DNA of 64,000 nt from Megaera sp965229545 (GTDB lineage: Bacteria; Pseudomonadota; Alphaproteobacteria; Rickettsiales; Rickettsiaceae). The position numbers were made by a program, and so were the translations under genes. The stretch is taken from contig OZ245887.1 of NCBI GenBank assembly GCA_965229545.1, positions 1,364,001 to 1,428,000 on the forward strand. The letters are read 5' to 3'. Positions 47,914 through 57,777 of this stretch are shown in pieces. Numbering within the stretch: the stretch's first letter is position 1; every line of letters begins with the position of its first letter. The notes under the pieces are model-generated. The model was given only the letters and a program-made list of their open reading frames with translations, searched no databases and was not told where the DNA came from.

Positions 47914-48813
47914 ATGAATCAAAACATGGAATTAAAAAGACCGGATTGGATTAAAGTTAAAGCTCCGAATTCAAAGGAATATGAAAATACCAGATCCTTA
48001 ATTAGCAAGCTTAAATTAAATACCGTGTGCCAGGAAGCTGCTTGTCCTAATATTGGGGAATGCTGGCAAAAAAAACATGCTACCGTTATGATATTAGGAT
48101 CAGTTTGCACGCGAGCTTGTGCTTTTTGTAATGTAGCTACCGGCTGCCCTGATTTACTTGATCCTCATGAACCAGAAAGACTAGCTGAAGCAGTAGGAAA
48201 GTTAGGACTTGAACATGTAGTAATAACTTCCGTTGACAGAGATGATCTCCCTGATGGCGGAGCGACTCATTTTGCTAATTGTATAAAAAAGATACGAAAA
48301 TCGTCGCCAAGTACTACTATTGAGATTTTAACACCAGATTTCTTAAAAAAAGAAGGAGCAATAGAGGTAGTAGTGGAGGCTAAACCTGATGTATTTAATC
48401 ATAATATTGAGACGGTTCCCTCTTTATATAAAAGGATTAGACCGGGAGCTAGATATTTTCATTCTTTAAACTTACTATATAAGGTAAAAAAGCTGGATCC
48501 AAAAATATTTACAAAATCTGGTATTATGGTGGGCCTTGGTGAAAGTAACGCAGAAATAACCCAAGTTATGGATGACTTACGGGCGGCAGACGTAGATTTC
48601 ATAACTATCGGTCAATATCTTCAACCGACAAAAAAACATGCCGAAATTGCTAGATATGTTACGCTAGAAGAATTTAAGTATTTTGAAAGATTAGCGAGGA
48701 CAAAAGGATTTCTAATGGTATCAGCTTCACCCCTTACTAGGTCTTCATACCATGCTGGTGATGACTTTAAAATAATGAAACAAGCCAGTAGTATTATTAA
48801 TCAGGCTTGTTAG
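47914..48813 (+). CDS. lipA: Lipoyl synthase LipA
   Basis: A 299-residue radical SAM enzyme inserting sulfur into octanoyl groups to make lipoate. Auxiliary cluster cysteines are in CQEAACPNIGECW (near residue 35-47) and the SAM cluster is CTRACAFC (near 66-73). The C-terminal RSSY motif (near 280) is present. Substrates include the 2-oxoglutarate and pyruvate dehydrogenase complexes, so retention implies that at least one of these works. Six bases after recF. Intact. Confidence 0.97.
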   Translation: MNQNMELKRPDWIKVKAPNSKEYENTRSLISKLKLNTVCQEAACPNIGECWQKKHATVMILGSVCTRACAFCNVATGCPDLLDPHEPERLAEAVGKLGLEHVVITSVDRDDLPDGGATHFANCIKKIRKSSPSTTIEILTPDFLKKEGAIEVVVEAKPDVFNHNIETVPSLYKRIRPGARYFHSLNLLYKVKKLDPKIFTKSGIMVGLGESNAEITQVMDDLRAADVDFITIGQYLQPTKKHAEIARYVTLEEFKYFERLARTKGFLMVSASPLTRSSYHAGDDFKIMKQASSIINQAC

Positions 48814-48964
48814 GATTTTAGAAAAACAGTTGGAAGTATTGGTAATTAATATAAGCCTCTTAATAACTACGTCCGTGGTTTCTAGCTAATTGAGTAACGT
48901 TGAACTGGACAGTACTTTTATGAAGCATCGGTGGTATATCTTTGACATGATCTAATAATTTAGC

Positions 48965-50333
48965 GAGTCAATCATTTATTTTGTGTAAGTTGTATTTTTT
49001 AATTCCAGTAAATCATGCCTAAAATCCCCGCATAAAATTTCAAATTGATTCAATGCCAAAGACCAATTTTTAATCGGCATGGTCCATTTTTTGGCAGCAT
49101 TTTTTAGAGCCAAAAATACGATTTTTAAAATAGACTTATCATCTGGAAAAACCCCTTTATTGTTGATGATTTTTCTGATTTGACGATTTATCGATTCTAT
49201 CGCATTGGTAGTATAAATTACCCGCCTAATCTCATCAGGAAAAGCAAAAAGAGGAATAATCCCGCTCCAATTCCTTTGCCAAATATCAGAGATCACAGGA
49301 TATTTATTATCCCATTTAGCAGCAAACGATTTTAGCTCCAGATATCCTATTTCTTCGCTGTTTGCAGTGTAAATCCTTTTAAGATCCGCTGTGACCGCTT
49401 TTAAATCCTTATAAGAAACATATTTTACAGAATTCCTCGCCATATGTACTATACAGAGTTGTACAATCGTATTAGGATAAATGCTATTTATGGCTTCAGG
49501 AAAGCCTTTTAATCCATCAACGCATGCTACATATATCTGTTTTATCCCTCTGTTCTTTAGCTCAGTTACAACCTGCATCCAAAACTTGGAACCTTCATTT
49601 TTACCGACCCAGATCCCCAGTAATTCCTTTTTCCCTTCCATGTTAACACCTATTGCAAGATATACCGCTTTGTTAATTACTGTATGATTATCCCTTGCTT
49701 TAACGTGTATGCAATCCAAATATAATATTGGATATACATCGTCTAGGGACCTGTTTTGCCATGTAGTAACTTCTTCTATTACTCCGTCAGTGACAGTTGA
49801 TATAAGGTCCTTGGAAATATTGGTCTGGTATATCTCCTCTAAATGGCTATGTATCTCACTGACAGTCATCCCTTTTGCATATAGTGAAATCACTTTATCA
49901 TCAAAACCACTAAATCTCCTAACTCCTTCAGGAATCAATTGAGGTTCAAATTCTCCTTCCCTGTCCCCTTGAAACATCTACGGTAATCTGATGACCGTCG
50001 TCATCTATAATCGTTTTTTCATAACTGCCGTTGCGGACGATTATTATCGCTCTTGATTATCTTACTATGTTTAGAATAACCTAGATCGTGTTCTAATTCA
50101 CTTTCAAGAATTCTCTCTACTATTTGCTTTTTAAGTTTATTAAATAATCTACCCGCGACCAAATAATTCAGATGGATCTGCTTTTGATAGTAATTCTTCG
50201 ACTAATTTAGTATTTATATCTACTTCTTTTTCTGCTAATTTTTTAGCCATTTTTTCCTCTGTATTTAAGTTGCTTTTTTATAGTATCTTCTACTATATCC
50301 TTTTGCAACTTACACAAACTATATGACAGACTC
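48965..50333 (-). mobile_element. IS256-family insertion sequence, copy 2
   Basis: A 1369-bp element, the reverse complement of copy 1 with few differences. Ends match those of copy 1 (GAGTCAATCATTTA at the left, TATGACAGACTC at the right). No clear target duplication: left flank AATTTAGC, right flank GATAAAAT. One extra C relative to copy 1 near 50036 adds another frameshift. Confidence 0.9.
48976..50250 (-). pseudogene. IS256 transposase with three frameshifts, copy 2
   Basis: Same gene as in copy 1, with the same two shifts (the GCGGGT site, here leading straight to a TAG, and the AGGGG site), plus a third shift where CGTCCGCAAC replaces CGTCGCAAC. The 333-residue frame from 49977 down to 48976 still holds all three catalytic residues. 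It differs from copy 1 by a few substitutions (for example SEIHSHLEE instead of SEIQGHLEE). Confidence 0.85.
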
Positions 50334-50470
50334 GATAAAATCACTTAATGTGAGCCGTGATATTTTCAGTGTCAATTAAATCGAGCCAAGGTGAATTTAT
50401 AAAATCATTTAATTTGAGCCCGTTTTTATCGATGAAAGCGAGCTCACTCTCATTTTGAAAGCAAGCCGCT

Positions 50471-50494
50471 ACAGTTAGGGTAAAAACTAACTGT
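50471..50494 (-). terminator. Hairpin downstream of the coiled-coil gene
   Basis: A perfect 8-bp stem ACAGTTAG / CTAACTGT with the loop GGTAAAAA, 26 bases after the predicted stop of the interrupted coiled-coil gene. It overlaps the start of the lipoprotein-like remnant frame. No T tract follows the hairpin on the minus strand; weak evidence for a terminator. Confidence 0.3.
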
Positions 50495-51225
50495 TTCAGA
50501 TTTTTCTACCGGTATATTTTTATAGGTGCGGGTAGATAAAATTTTTATCGCTAAATTCGTACAGTCTAGTTGTTTTTTGTAATGGTTGTGTAATCTGAAA
50601 GCAGTATTATTACTCTAGTCTTTAAATATTGAACATTATATAGTAGCATAAGCTATTTCTTTCTTTTTAAAATAATTTTGAATTTTTATACCATTAAACT
50701 GAATTTGTGTTAAATAGGACCGTACATTAATTGTTAAATCTTTTACTGATTTTAGTACTCGAAAATTATTGGAGTTAGCTTTGACATCTTGGTTTACAAG
50801 TTCTTGTGGATTCATATCAGGACAATATGATGGTAAATAAAACAATTCTAGCTTGTCCTTATGTCTTTCTACATAAGCTTTTACCTTTTTACTGTGATGC
50901 ACTCTATGATTATCTAATATCAAAAATATTTTCTGCTTAATTTGTCTGATAAGTCTACCTAAAAATTCAATACACTTTTTGCTGGTAAAATTATCTTCAA
51001 ATACCATCCAGTTCATAAACCCTTGCGGACTAATAGCAGCTAGCATATTACATTTAAATCTTGAACCACTTCTCTTGATTGCTGGGGTCTTGCCTTTAAG
51101 ACCATATGTTTTACCTCGATTATCTGTTGATTGTATCCCCATTTCATCTCCCCAATAAATTCTAGCACTTTCTTTCATTGCACGAGACTTGATTTCTGGA
51201 TATGTGACTGTTAACCATTCTTTTA

Positions 51226-52357
51226 TTACTCCGGCCTTCAAATATTGAACTAATATTAGAGAAATGATACAATGATATTGTATCAAGAGTAATAACAAAA
51301 TGTCTAATAAAAAATTATCACCAAGCGATCTCAAGATATTAAGAAAGAAAGCAGTGGAAGCAATAGTTATACATGGAATAAGCAAGAAACAAGCATCTAT
51401 TACCTTTGGGTTTTCTAGGAGTTCTATATGGAAATATCTTAAAGAGTACAAAATTTATAAGGAAGAAAGCTTTCGCTATAAGAAGCGAGGAGTAAAGGTA
51501 GGAACAGGATCTAAAATCAGTAAAAATCAAGAAGAGGAATTAAAATCTAAAATTTTATCACATACACCTGATGAATTGGGAATGGATTATACGTTATGGA
51601 ATAGTAAAGTGGTACAAGAATATATAGAATCCAATTACCTTTATCAGTATAACAGGCGTTCTATAAGAAAAATTATGAATAGATTGGGTTTTACGTCTCA
51701 AAAACCAATTAAATCAGCCTATCAACGTAATCCAGAGAAGATAAAAGAATGGTTAACAGTCACATATCCAGAAATCAAGTCTCGTGCAATGAAAGAAAGT
51801 GCTAGAATTTATTGGGGAGATGAAATGGGGATACAATCAACAGATAATCGAGGTAAAACATATGGTCTTAAAGGCAAGACCCCAGCAATCAAGAGAAGTG
51901 GTTCAAGATTTAAATGTAATATGCTAGCTGCTATTAGTCCGCAAGGGTTTATGAACTGGATGGTATTTGAAGATAATTTTACCAGCAAAAAGTGTATTGA
52001 ATTTTTAGGTAGACTTATCAGACAAATTAAGCAGAAAATATTTTTGATATTAGATAATCATAGAGTGCATCACAGTAAAAAGGTAAAAGCTTATGTAGAA
52101 AGACATAAGGAGAAGCTAGAATTGTTTTATTTACCATCATATTGTCCTGATATGAATCCACAAGAACTTGTAAACCAAGATGTCAAAGCTAACTCCAATA
52201 ATTTTCGAGTACTAAAATCAGTAAAAGATTTAACAATTAATGTACGGTCCTATTTAACACAAATTCAGTTTAATGGTATAAAAATTCAAAATTATTTTAA
52301 AAAGAAAGAAATAGCTTATGCTACTATATAATGTTCAATATTTAAAGGCCAGAGTAA
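51226..52357 (+). mobile_element. IS630-family insertion sequence, copy D, nested in copy C
   Basis: Complete 1132-bp element inserted in opposite orientation into the transposase of copy C. TA duplication at 51224-51225 and 52358-52359; the uninterrupted copy B shows the empty site (CTTTTATCTTC), confirming the precise insertion. The left inverted repeat has one substitution (CCTTCAAATATTG instead of CCTTTAAATATTG). Confidence 0.96.
51300..52331 (+). CDS. IS630 family transposase (copy D)
   Basis: Complete 343-residue transposase with all motifs seen in copy B (YWGDEMGIQS, LILDNHRVHH, CPDMNPQELVNQD). One conservative difference is RHKEKLELF for RHKDKLELF. Probably the active source or a recent arrival. 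Confidence 0.94.
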   Translation: MSNKKLSPSDLKILRKKAVEAIVIHGISKKQASITFGFSRSSIWKYLKEYKIYKEESFRYKKRGVKVGTGSKISKNQEEELKSKILSHTPDELGMDYTLWNSKVVQEYIESNYLYQYNRRSIRKIMNRLGFTSQKPIKSAYQRNPEKIKEWLTVTYPEIKSRAMKESARIYWGDEMGIQSTDNRGKTYGLKGKTPAIKRSGSRFKCNMLAAISPQGFMNWMVFEDNFTSKKCIEFLGRLIRQIKQKIFLILDNHRVHHSKKVKAYVERHKEKLELFYLPSYCPDMNPQELVNQDVKANSNNFRVLKSVKDLTINVRSYLTQIQFNGIKIQNYFKKKEIAYATI

Positions 52358-53961
52358 TATCTTCTCTGGATTACGTTGATAGGCTGATTTAATTGGTTTT
52401 TGAGACGTAAAACCCAATCTATTCATAATTTTTCTTATAGAACGCCTGTTATACTGATAAAGGTAATTGGATTCTATATATTCTTGTACCACTTTACTAT
52501 TCCATAACGTATAATCCATTCCCAATTCATCAGGTGTATGTGATAAAATTTTAGATTTTAATTCCTCTTCTTGATTTTTACTGATTTTAGATCCTGTTCC
52601 TACCTTTACTCCTCGCTTCTTATAGCGAAAGCTTTCTTCCTTATAAATTTTGTACTCTTTAAGATATTTCCATATAGAACTCCTAGAAAACCCAAAGGTA
52701 ATAGATGCTTGTTTCTTACTTATTCCATGTATAACTATTGCTTCCACTGCTTTCTTTCTTAATATCTTGAGATCGCTTGGTGATAATTTTTTATTAGACA
52801 TTTTGTTATTACTCTTGATACAATATCATTATATCATTTCTCTAATGTTAGTTCAATATTTAAAGGCCGGAGTAATATTTATTTCTTGGCCTTCCAGGAA
52901 GTTGAATATACCAGCCATCAGGTGATTTTGCTTTCTTAACCATCTTTACGAGAGATCCATCGGTGATTTTGTGCTGTTGTACAAATTTATCAACGTCTAA
53001 CCAAATCTTAAGCTTTCCTCTTACTTTAAGTAATAATTGCAAAGGTTCTGCAAGTGCATCTATTTGACTACTGTACAATTCTTGGTCGCAAGTAAAAACA
53101 TTTTTAGAAAATTCTTGTAGGTTTTTTACTACACCCAAAATGTTATCAAGATCGCCTACTTTATCGGGCAGTTTTGTAACTATTGATAAATTTTGTGTTG
53201 ATTCTTTTAAGAAACTTTTTCTTAAAACTATTTCCTTTTTTATATAGTTTATAAAAATTTTATTTACAAAATTATATGAAATGTAAATTAAGTGTTGTGC
53301 GCCAGGTATTTTTACCGATAAGCTATCGATTACCTTAGACCAATCTGATTCCATCCCTAAGGTTGAATACTCCGTTAAAAAACCTAATATATCAACCATT
53401 TCAAGAGGTTTTAAGGGTTGAGGGGTTTTTAATTTCTGGACCTCTCTTTCTAAGGTCAATATTTCATTTCCCAGTTTTTTATATCTTTCTTCTTTGCTTT
53501 GGCTAGCCAAACCTTTAGTGTTACTCGAGTCTTTGATTAGCAGTTTTTTTTGATTTATTTGCTCAGTAAGATGTTCTATATCTTTTTCCTTTTGCTGTTT
53601 CTTTAATATTATTTTTTCAGTCTTTTCCTTTGCCAACGTAATTTTTTTCTTTTGTCCCGTTAAGTTAGGATCAAGTGATTTAGACAAAATACTGATCATT
53701 TTCTCTAAAGCTTTAACAGTATCCTCATTTGTTATAACTTCTGTCTGCTTATCTGTTGTTTTGTGTTCGAACAATTGTAGAAAAGCCTGTTTCATAAAAA
53801 TTTCTGATATACTGTTATTTTAATTTTGGGCATTAGCAAATATAAAATTTGTAACTTTAAGTTGTATAATTTGTAGGAATTATTACAAAACTTCTATAAA
53901 AGTCAAATTAAACCTTAAGTTTAACTTAATCTATAAAAATTATTTTATAGTTATGTTAATG

Positions 53962-56900
53962 CTAAAATCTGAAGGCGTCTAATTGCAGGATATCGTTACT
54001 ATCAAGGTATAGCTTTTCGGGCAAGAAAATTTTTGCTAGAAAGCCATTTTCTGTAGGATAAAAAATTGATATTAAACTGTTTGCTTTATCGGAATTGTTT
54101 TTGTTACTTAAAATATTTATCAATTTTGCTAGTTCGCTTGAATTTTTAGGATATAACTTGAGATCATAGGATATATTTTGCATAATGTCTTCTATGGAGG
54201 AGAAGCTTTTAGCAGTTATTTTTGCCCCTCCTTTATCAATAAAAACCTCACAGGTAACTACTACGGATTCCTTTAAATTCATCAAGTGCGCATAATCCTT
54301 CATGATTTCTTCGTTGTATATGGTAATTTCTATTATACCTTGAGGATCAGAGAGCATTATGGTTACAAATCTCCCGCGTTGGGACATCCGAGAGTCCTTT
54401 TTAATTATCACACCGGCAAGTTTTAATAAGTAAGAACCTTCTGTCAGCTCATTTTTTACATACATTGAATTTTTTATTCCGTATGTTTCAAATATTGGAA
54501 TATGCCTTGATAATGGATGTTTATCCAGGAAAAGTCCCATTACTTCAAATTCATGATAAGCTAATTCTGCTTCGGTAAGTTCTTCTGTATTATTAACTAA
54601 TATATCTTCGCTTACTTGATTAACTTGTATTAAACTAAATTGACTGGATTTTTTTTCAGTATGGTACGAAAGGCTATAAGCCATTAATTTTTGTACGCTC
54701 ATAAGCAGACTATGCCTATTGGGATGAAGGGAATCAAAACATCCAGCTTTAATAATATTTTCTAATAATTTACGATTAATTAGCTTGGGAGGAGTTCTTT
54801 CAATAAAATCAATTATACTTTTAAATTTCCCGCCTTTTTCTCTTAATTTTTCAATTTCGTGACCAAAATTAGCTGTAACGCTTTTTATAGCTCCAAAAGA
54901 AAATATAATTGATTTAGAGGTATCTTCATTTTTTCTAATTGTAAAATAGCCATTAGATTCATTAATTGATGGGGAGATAATTTTAATGCCAAAAATTTTT
55001 GCTTCTTGTAGAAAGATATTGATTTTATCACTATTATCAATATCCAAATTCATTGCTGCTACTAAAAATTCAGTAGGGAAATTGGCTTTTAAAAAAGCTG
55101 TCTGATAGGAAATAACGCCATAAGCCGAAGCATGAGCCTTGTTAAAACCATATCCTGCAAACTTTGCTACTTTTTCAAATATTGATTTTGCTTGTTCAGC
55201 AGGAATATTATTTTTTATTGCTCCACTGACAAAAATCTCTTCTTGCGCATCCATTTCGCTTTTTACTTTTTTACCCATCGCACGTCTTAGTAAATCAGCA
55301 GAACCAAGACTGTATCCAGATAATTTACGAGCGATCTCTAATACCTGTTCCTGATAAATGATGACTCCGTAAGTAGATTTTAAAATCGGCATAAGTATTG
55401 GATGCAAGTAATCGGCTTCTTGTTTACCGTGTTTACAGCCTATAAAGGCCGGAATATTATCCATCGGACCAGGACGGTAAAGAGCGCCCAGAGCAATAAT
55501 ATCGTCTATATTATCTGGCTGAAGTTTTCTAAGAGTATTTTTCATGCCGATACTTTCGAACTGGAAGACACCACTTCCTATCCCTTGCGTAAGCATAGCA
55601 AAGGTTTTTTTATCATCTAGGGGGATTTTTTCTAGCTCAATATTAATTCCTTGTTCTTTAAGCAATTCAAGGCATTTGGTAATGACAGTGAGTGTCTGTA
55701 AACCTAGAAAATCAAATTTAATAAGACCGGTTAATTCACAATATTTCATAGAATATTGCACTATTAACATGTCAGAATTGGTATCTTTATATAATGGTAC
55801 GTTTTCTATCATATCTTCATTAGCAATTACGATACCGGCAGCGTGGGTGGAAGAATGTCGATGCAGGCCTTCTAGAACAAGAGCGGTATCTAGAACCTGT
55901 TTGATTAGCTCGTTATCCCCATTTAGATTATACAGACCTTGACCGGCTGCTGCTTCTCCCAGTTCTGGAACTTCATCAATAGCTTGCCTTAAGGTAACAG
56001 GATTTACAGCATTAAAAGGTACAAGTTCGGTTAGATAATCTGCAATATTGTAACTGAGTCCTAAAACTCTGGACACGTCTTTGATCACGGCTTTTGCCTG
56101 TAATTTACCGAATGTAATGATCTGTCCTACTCTTTCTTCACCGTATTTGTTCCTAACATAAGATATTACTTCTTCCCGTCGCTCCTGGCAGAAATCGATA
56201 TCAAAATCAGGCATTGAAACGCGCTCAGGGTTTAAAAAACGCTCAAAGAGCAAACCAAATTTTATAGGGTCAAGGTCAGTAATCTGTAAGCACCATGCTA
56301 CAATAGAACCGGCACCTGATCCCCGGCCAGGGCCTACTGCAATCCCATTTTCTTTGCTCCACCTAATAAAATCGGAAACTATTAAAAAATACCCTTGAAA
56401 GTTCATCTTGCAAATAATGCCCAGTTCGTACTCAAGACGGGCAAAATATTCATTACGAATTATAGATTCTTGTTCTTTGGAAATTTTATCCAAGGAAAAC
56501 TTAACAGCTAGTTTTTGTTCTAGCCCTTTCTTTGATTCCTCTTTAATGAGCTCTTCTTCAGAAATACTACCGTCAGTAAAATGTGGTAAAGCTGGATCCT
56601 TTACTTCTGCCATTACATAAATTCTTTTAGCTAAATTTATGCTATTTTCGATTGCTTCCGGTAAATCAGAAAATAGCTCAATCATTTCCTCGGCACTTTT
56701 GAAATAGCACTGATTACTTACTCTTTTTCTGTTTTGTTCATCTTTTACGACGCCTTGAGAAATGCATAATAACGTATCGTGTGCATCATGCATTTTTATA
56801 TCGCTAAATAAAACCTGATTCGTTGCAATTAATGGAATCAAAATCTCAGTTGCTATTTTAAGGTAGGGTACTTCTATTTGTTTTTCGTTAGTTAAATTAT

Positions 56901-57429
56901 GCCGCATTATCTCGAAATAAAATCTATTGCCAAAAATCGAAACTAATTTTTTGGCTTCTTCTTTAGCTGTATTATAATCACCTTCTAATAATAATTTTCC
57001 AATTATACCTTTAGTATAAGATGATAAAACTATTAGCCCTTCATTATATTTTTTTAAATCACCAAGGCTTATATGGTTGCAAATTTTGCGATCATTTTTA
57101 ATAAAACTATAACTTACTAATCTTAGTAAATTCTTATAACCTATTTGGTCCTTTGCAATTAGTAATATTTCAGCAAAATCCTGCTGCGAGGTTTTGTTGT
57201 GAAAAGAAATGTTTAAAATAACGCCACATATAGGCTGTATACCAGATTTACTTGCTTCTATAGAAAACTCTAATGATGCAAATAAATTACCTCGATCAGA
57301 TAAACAAACAGCACTCATTCCATGTTTTTTCGCAAGGGTTACGAGATCTTTTACTTTTATTGTACTTTCGAGCATTGAATAAGAACTTTGTGTACGAAAG
57401 TGGATAAATTTATCGTGAGGCTGTATCAT
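53962..57429 (-). CDS. dnaE: DNA polymerase III alpha subunit
   Basis: A 1155-residue replicative polymerase of the DnaE1 type. N-terminal PHP domain (FIHFRTQSSYSMLEST near residue 9), palm with GPGRGSGAGSIVAWCLQI near 365 and the catalytic Asp pair in SMPDFDIDFCQERR near 403, then GYGFNKAHASAYGVISY near 760, OB-fold with LAGVIIKKDSRMSQRG near 1000 and a C-terminal domain. It works with DnaN encoded nearby. Starts with ATG 57429; a structured region precedes it. Intact. Confidence 0.97.
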   Translation of the reverse strand: MIQPHDKFIHFRTQSSYSMLESTIKVKDLVTLAKKHGMSAVCLSDRGNLFASLEFSIEASKSGIQPICGVILNISFHNKTSQQDFAEILLIAKDQIGYKNLLRLVSYSFIKNDRKICNHISLGDLKKYNEGLIVLSSYTKGIIGKLLLEGDYNTAKEEAKKLVSIFGNRFYFEIMRHNLTNEKQIEVPYLKIATEILIPLIATNQVLFSDIKMHDAHDTLLCISQGVVKDEQNRKRVSNQCYFKSAEEMIELFSDLPEAIENSINLAKRIYVMAEVKDPALPHFTDGSISEEELIKEESKKGLEQKLAVKFSLDKISKEQESIIRNEYFARLEYELGIICKMNFQGYFLIVSDFIRWSKENGIAVGPGRGSGAGSIVAWCLQITDLDPIKFGLLFERFLNPERVSMPDFDIDFCQERREEVISYVRNKYGEERVGQIITFGKLQAKAVIKDVSRVLGLSYNIADYLTELVPFNAVNPVTLRQAIDEVPELGEAAAGQGLYNLNGDNELIKQVLDTALVLEGLHRHSSTHAAGIVIANEDMIENVPLYKDTNSDMLIVQYSMKYCELTGLIKFDFLGLQTLTVITKCLELLKEQGINIELEKIPLDDKKTFAMLTQGIGSGVFQFESIGMKNTLRKLQPDNIDDIIALGALYRPGPMDNIPAFIGCKHGKQEADYLHPILMPILKSTYGVIIYQEQVLEIARKLSGYSLGSADLLRRAMGKKVKSEMDAQEEIFVSGAIKNNIPAEQAKSIFEKVAKFAGYGFNKAHASAYGVISYQTAFLKANFPTEFLVAAMNLDIDNSDKINIFLQEAKIFGIKIISPSINESNGYFTIRKNEDTSKSIIFSFGAIKSVTANFGHEIEKLREKGGKFKSIIDFIERTPPKLINRKLLENIIKAGCFDSLHPNRHSLLMSVQKLMAYSLSYHTEKKSSQFSLIQVNQVSEDILVNNTEELTEAELAYHEFEVMGLFLDKHPLSRHIPIFETYGIKNSMYVKNELTEGSYLLKLAGVIIKKDSRMSQRGRFVTIMLSDPQGIIEITIYNEEIMKDYAHLMNLKESVVVTCEVFIDKGGAKITAKSFSSIEDIMQNISYDLKLYPKNSSELAKLINILSNKNNSDKANSLISIFYPTENGFLAKIFLPEKLYLDSNDILQLDAFRF

Positions 57430-57474
57430 CGCTATTTAGCATTCTGAATCTATGTTTGGTTTGATTATAGTATA

Positions 57475-57512
57475 AGAAGTTAGTTAATCAATATAGATTA
57501 ACACTTCTTTTT
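57475..57512 (+). terminator. Rho-independent terminator-like hairpin
   Basis: Stem AGAAGT(TA)GTTAATC / GATTAACACTTCT, 13 pairs with a two-base bulge and a six-base loop (AATATA), followed by TTTT. It reads as a plus-strand terminator yet has no upstream plus-strand gene (dnaE is on the minus strand and starts at 57429), so a lost gene, a small RNA or a dnaE leader structure is possible. Confidence 0.55.
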
Positions 57513-57611
57513 ATAAGGCAGATATTTCTACTATTTAGCCGGATATGGTTTATCTAAAAATTATAAAAATTCTTCTGGACAAGCTGTTTTAGCTTTATTG
57601 TAATCAACTTT

Positions 57612-57660
57612 AGGTATAATATTAACTATATACCTACTCTTTAGTTGAGATATTATACCT
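57612..57660. repeat. Long imperfect inverted repeat
   Basis: AGGTATAATAT at 57612-57622 pairs perfectly with ATATTATACCT at 57650-57660, with an inner AACTA / TAGTT pairing. Could fold as a large hairpin in RNA or DNA. Contains a TATAAT-like sequence in the arm, so it might overlap a promoter. Confidence 0.6.
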
Positions 57661-57669
57661 TCTCTTAAA

Positions 57670-57697
57670 CTTATTATTGGCATATGCCAATAATAAG
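57670..57697. repeat. Perfect 28-base palindrome
   Basis: The sequence is its own reverse complement across the whole 28 bases; the centre is GGCATATGCC and the arms are CTTATTATT and AATAATAAG. This may be a protein binding site, a cruciform or a fragment of a rickettsial-type palindromic repeat. Confidence 0.85.
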
Positions 57698-57704
57698 AGT
57701 TAAT

Positions 57705-57777
57705 AGTGGTGGTTTCTTAAAAACATCTAGATCTTTCCCAAGTAAGAGCATTAATATAGGGATCACCACTTCTTTTT
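57705..57777 (+). terminator. Hairpin-like inverted repeat with T tract
   Basis: AGTGGTG at 57705-57711 pairs with CACCACT at 57764-57770 across a 52-base loop, then TCTTTTT. A terminator of an unannotated small RNA is one reading. Weak because of the large loop. Confidence 0.3.

Larger units (their letters stand above)
48860..50505 (-). pseudogene. Small lipoprotein-like gene interrupted by IS256 copy 2
   Basis: Minus strand. From 50505 a frame opens with KNLKQLVFTLTVAACFQN, a basic-hydrophobic leader ending in a lipobox-like VAAC, but no start codon is in place (TAG at 50506-50508 precedes it; a lost T could have made ATG into it). It continues SELAFIDKNGLKLNDFINSP to a stop, then in another frame RLTLSDFI, which runs into the IS256 end; beyond the element AKLLDHVKDIPPMLHK goes on to a stop at 48860. 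GLKLNDFIN and RLTLSDFIA align codon for codon as a protein repeat. Function unknown; the assembly of pieces is my inference. Confidence 0.35.
50636..52801 (-). pseudogene. IS630 transposase (copy C) split by copy D
   Basis: N-terminal half at 52801 to 52360 (MSNKKLSPSD to QRNPEKI), C-terminal half from 51225 to 50636 (KEWLTVTYPEIKSRA to KEIAYATI). The break is at a TTTTATC site between residues 150 and 152, where copy D inserted. The two halves are otherwise intact. Confidence 0.92.
50610..52875 (-). mobile_element. IS630-family insertion sequence, copy C, itself interrupted by copy D
   Basis: The outer element: left end TTACTCTAGTCTTTAAATAT at 50610, right end GGCCGGAGTAA finishing at 52875, with TA duplications at 50608-50609 and 52876-52877. 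The total of 2266 bp minus copy D (1132) and one TA (2) is exactly 1132 bp, the size of the other copies. Copy D occupies 51226-52357. Confidence 0.95.
50520..53795 (-). pseudogene. Coiled-coil protein of unknown function interrupted by nested IS630 elements
   Basis: The frame from ATG 53795 gives an acidic/lysine-rich helical protein: residues 40-130 are a likely coiled coil (KQQKEKDIEHLTEQINQKK), followed by a helical domain to about residue 305 (SPDGWYIQLPGRPRNKY). There the IS630 (50610-52875) begins. Removing it with one TA continues the frame in phase for 28 more residues (CFQITQPLQKTTRLYEFSDK) to a TAA at 50520-50522. So the original protein was about 335 residues, and only the last tenth is lost. 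I do not recognise a family; it might be a secreted or host-directed protein, but nothing shows this. Confidence 0.7.

Noticed and set aside
50335..50420. Two 22-base direct repeats first taken for terminal repeats of an IS
   Set aside because: They align codon for codon as a short protein repeat in the remnant frame, and no transposase is next to them.
50636..51451. A 271-codon minus-strand frame that appears to fuse a new N-terminus to the IS630 transposase C-terminus
   Set aside because: It is a chimera created by the nested insertion: antisense sequence of copy D read into the C-terminal half of copy C.
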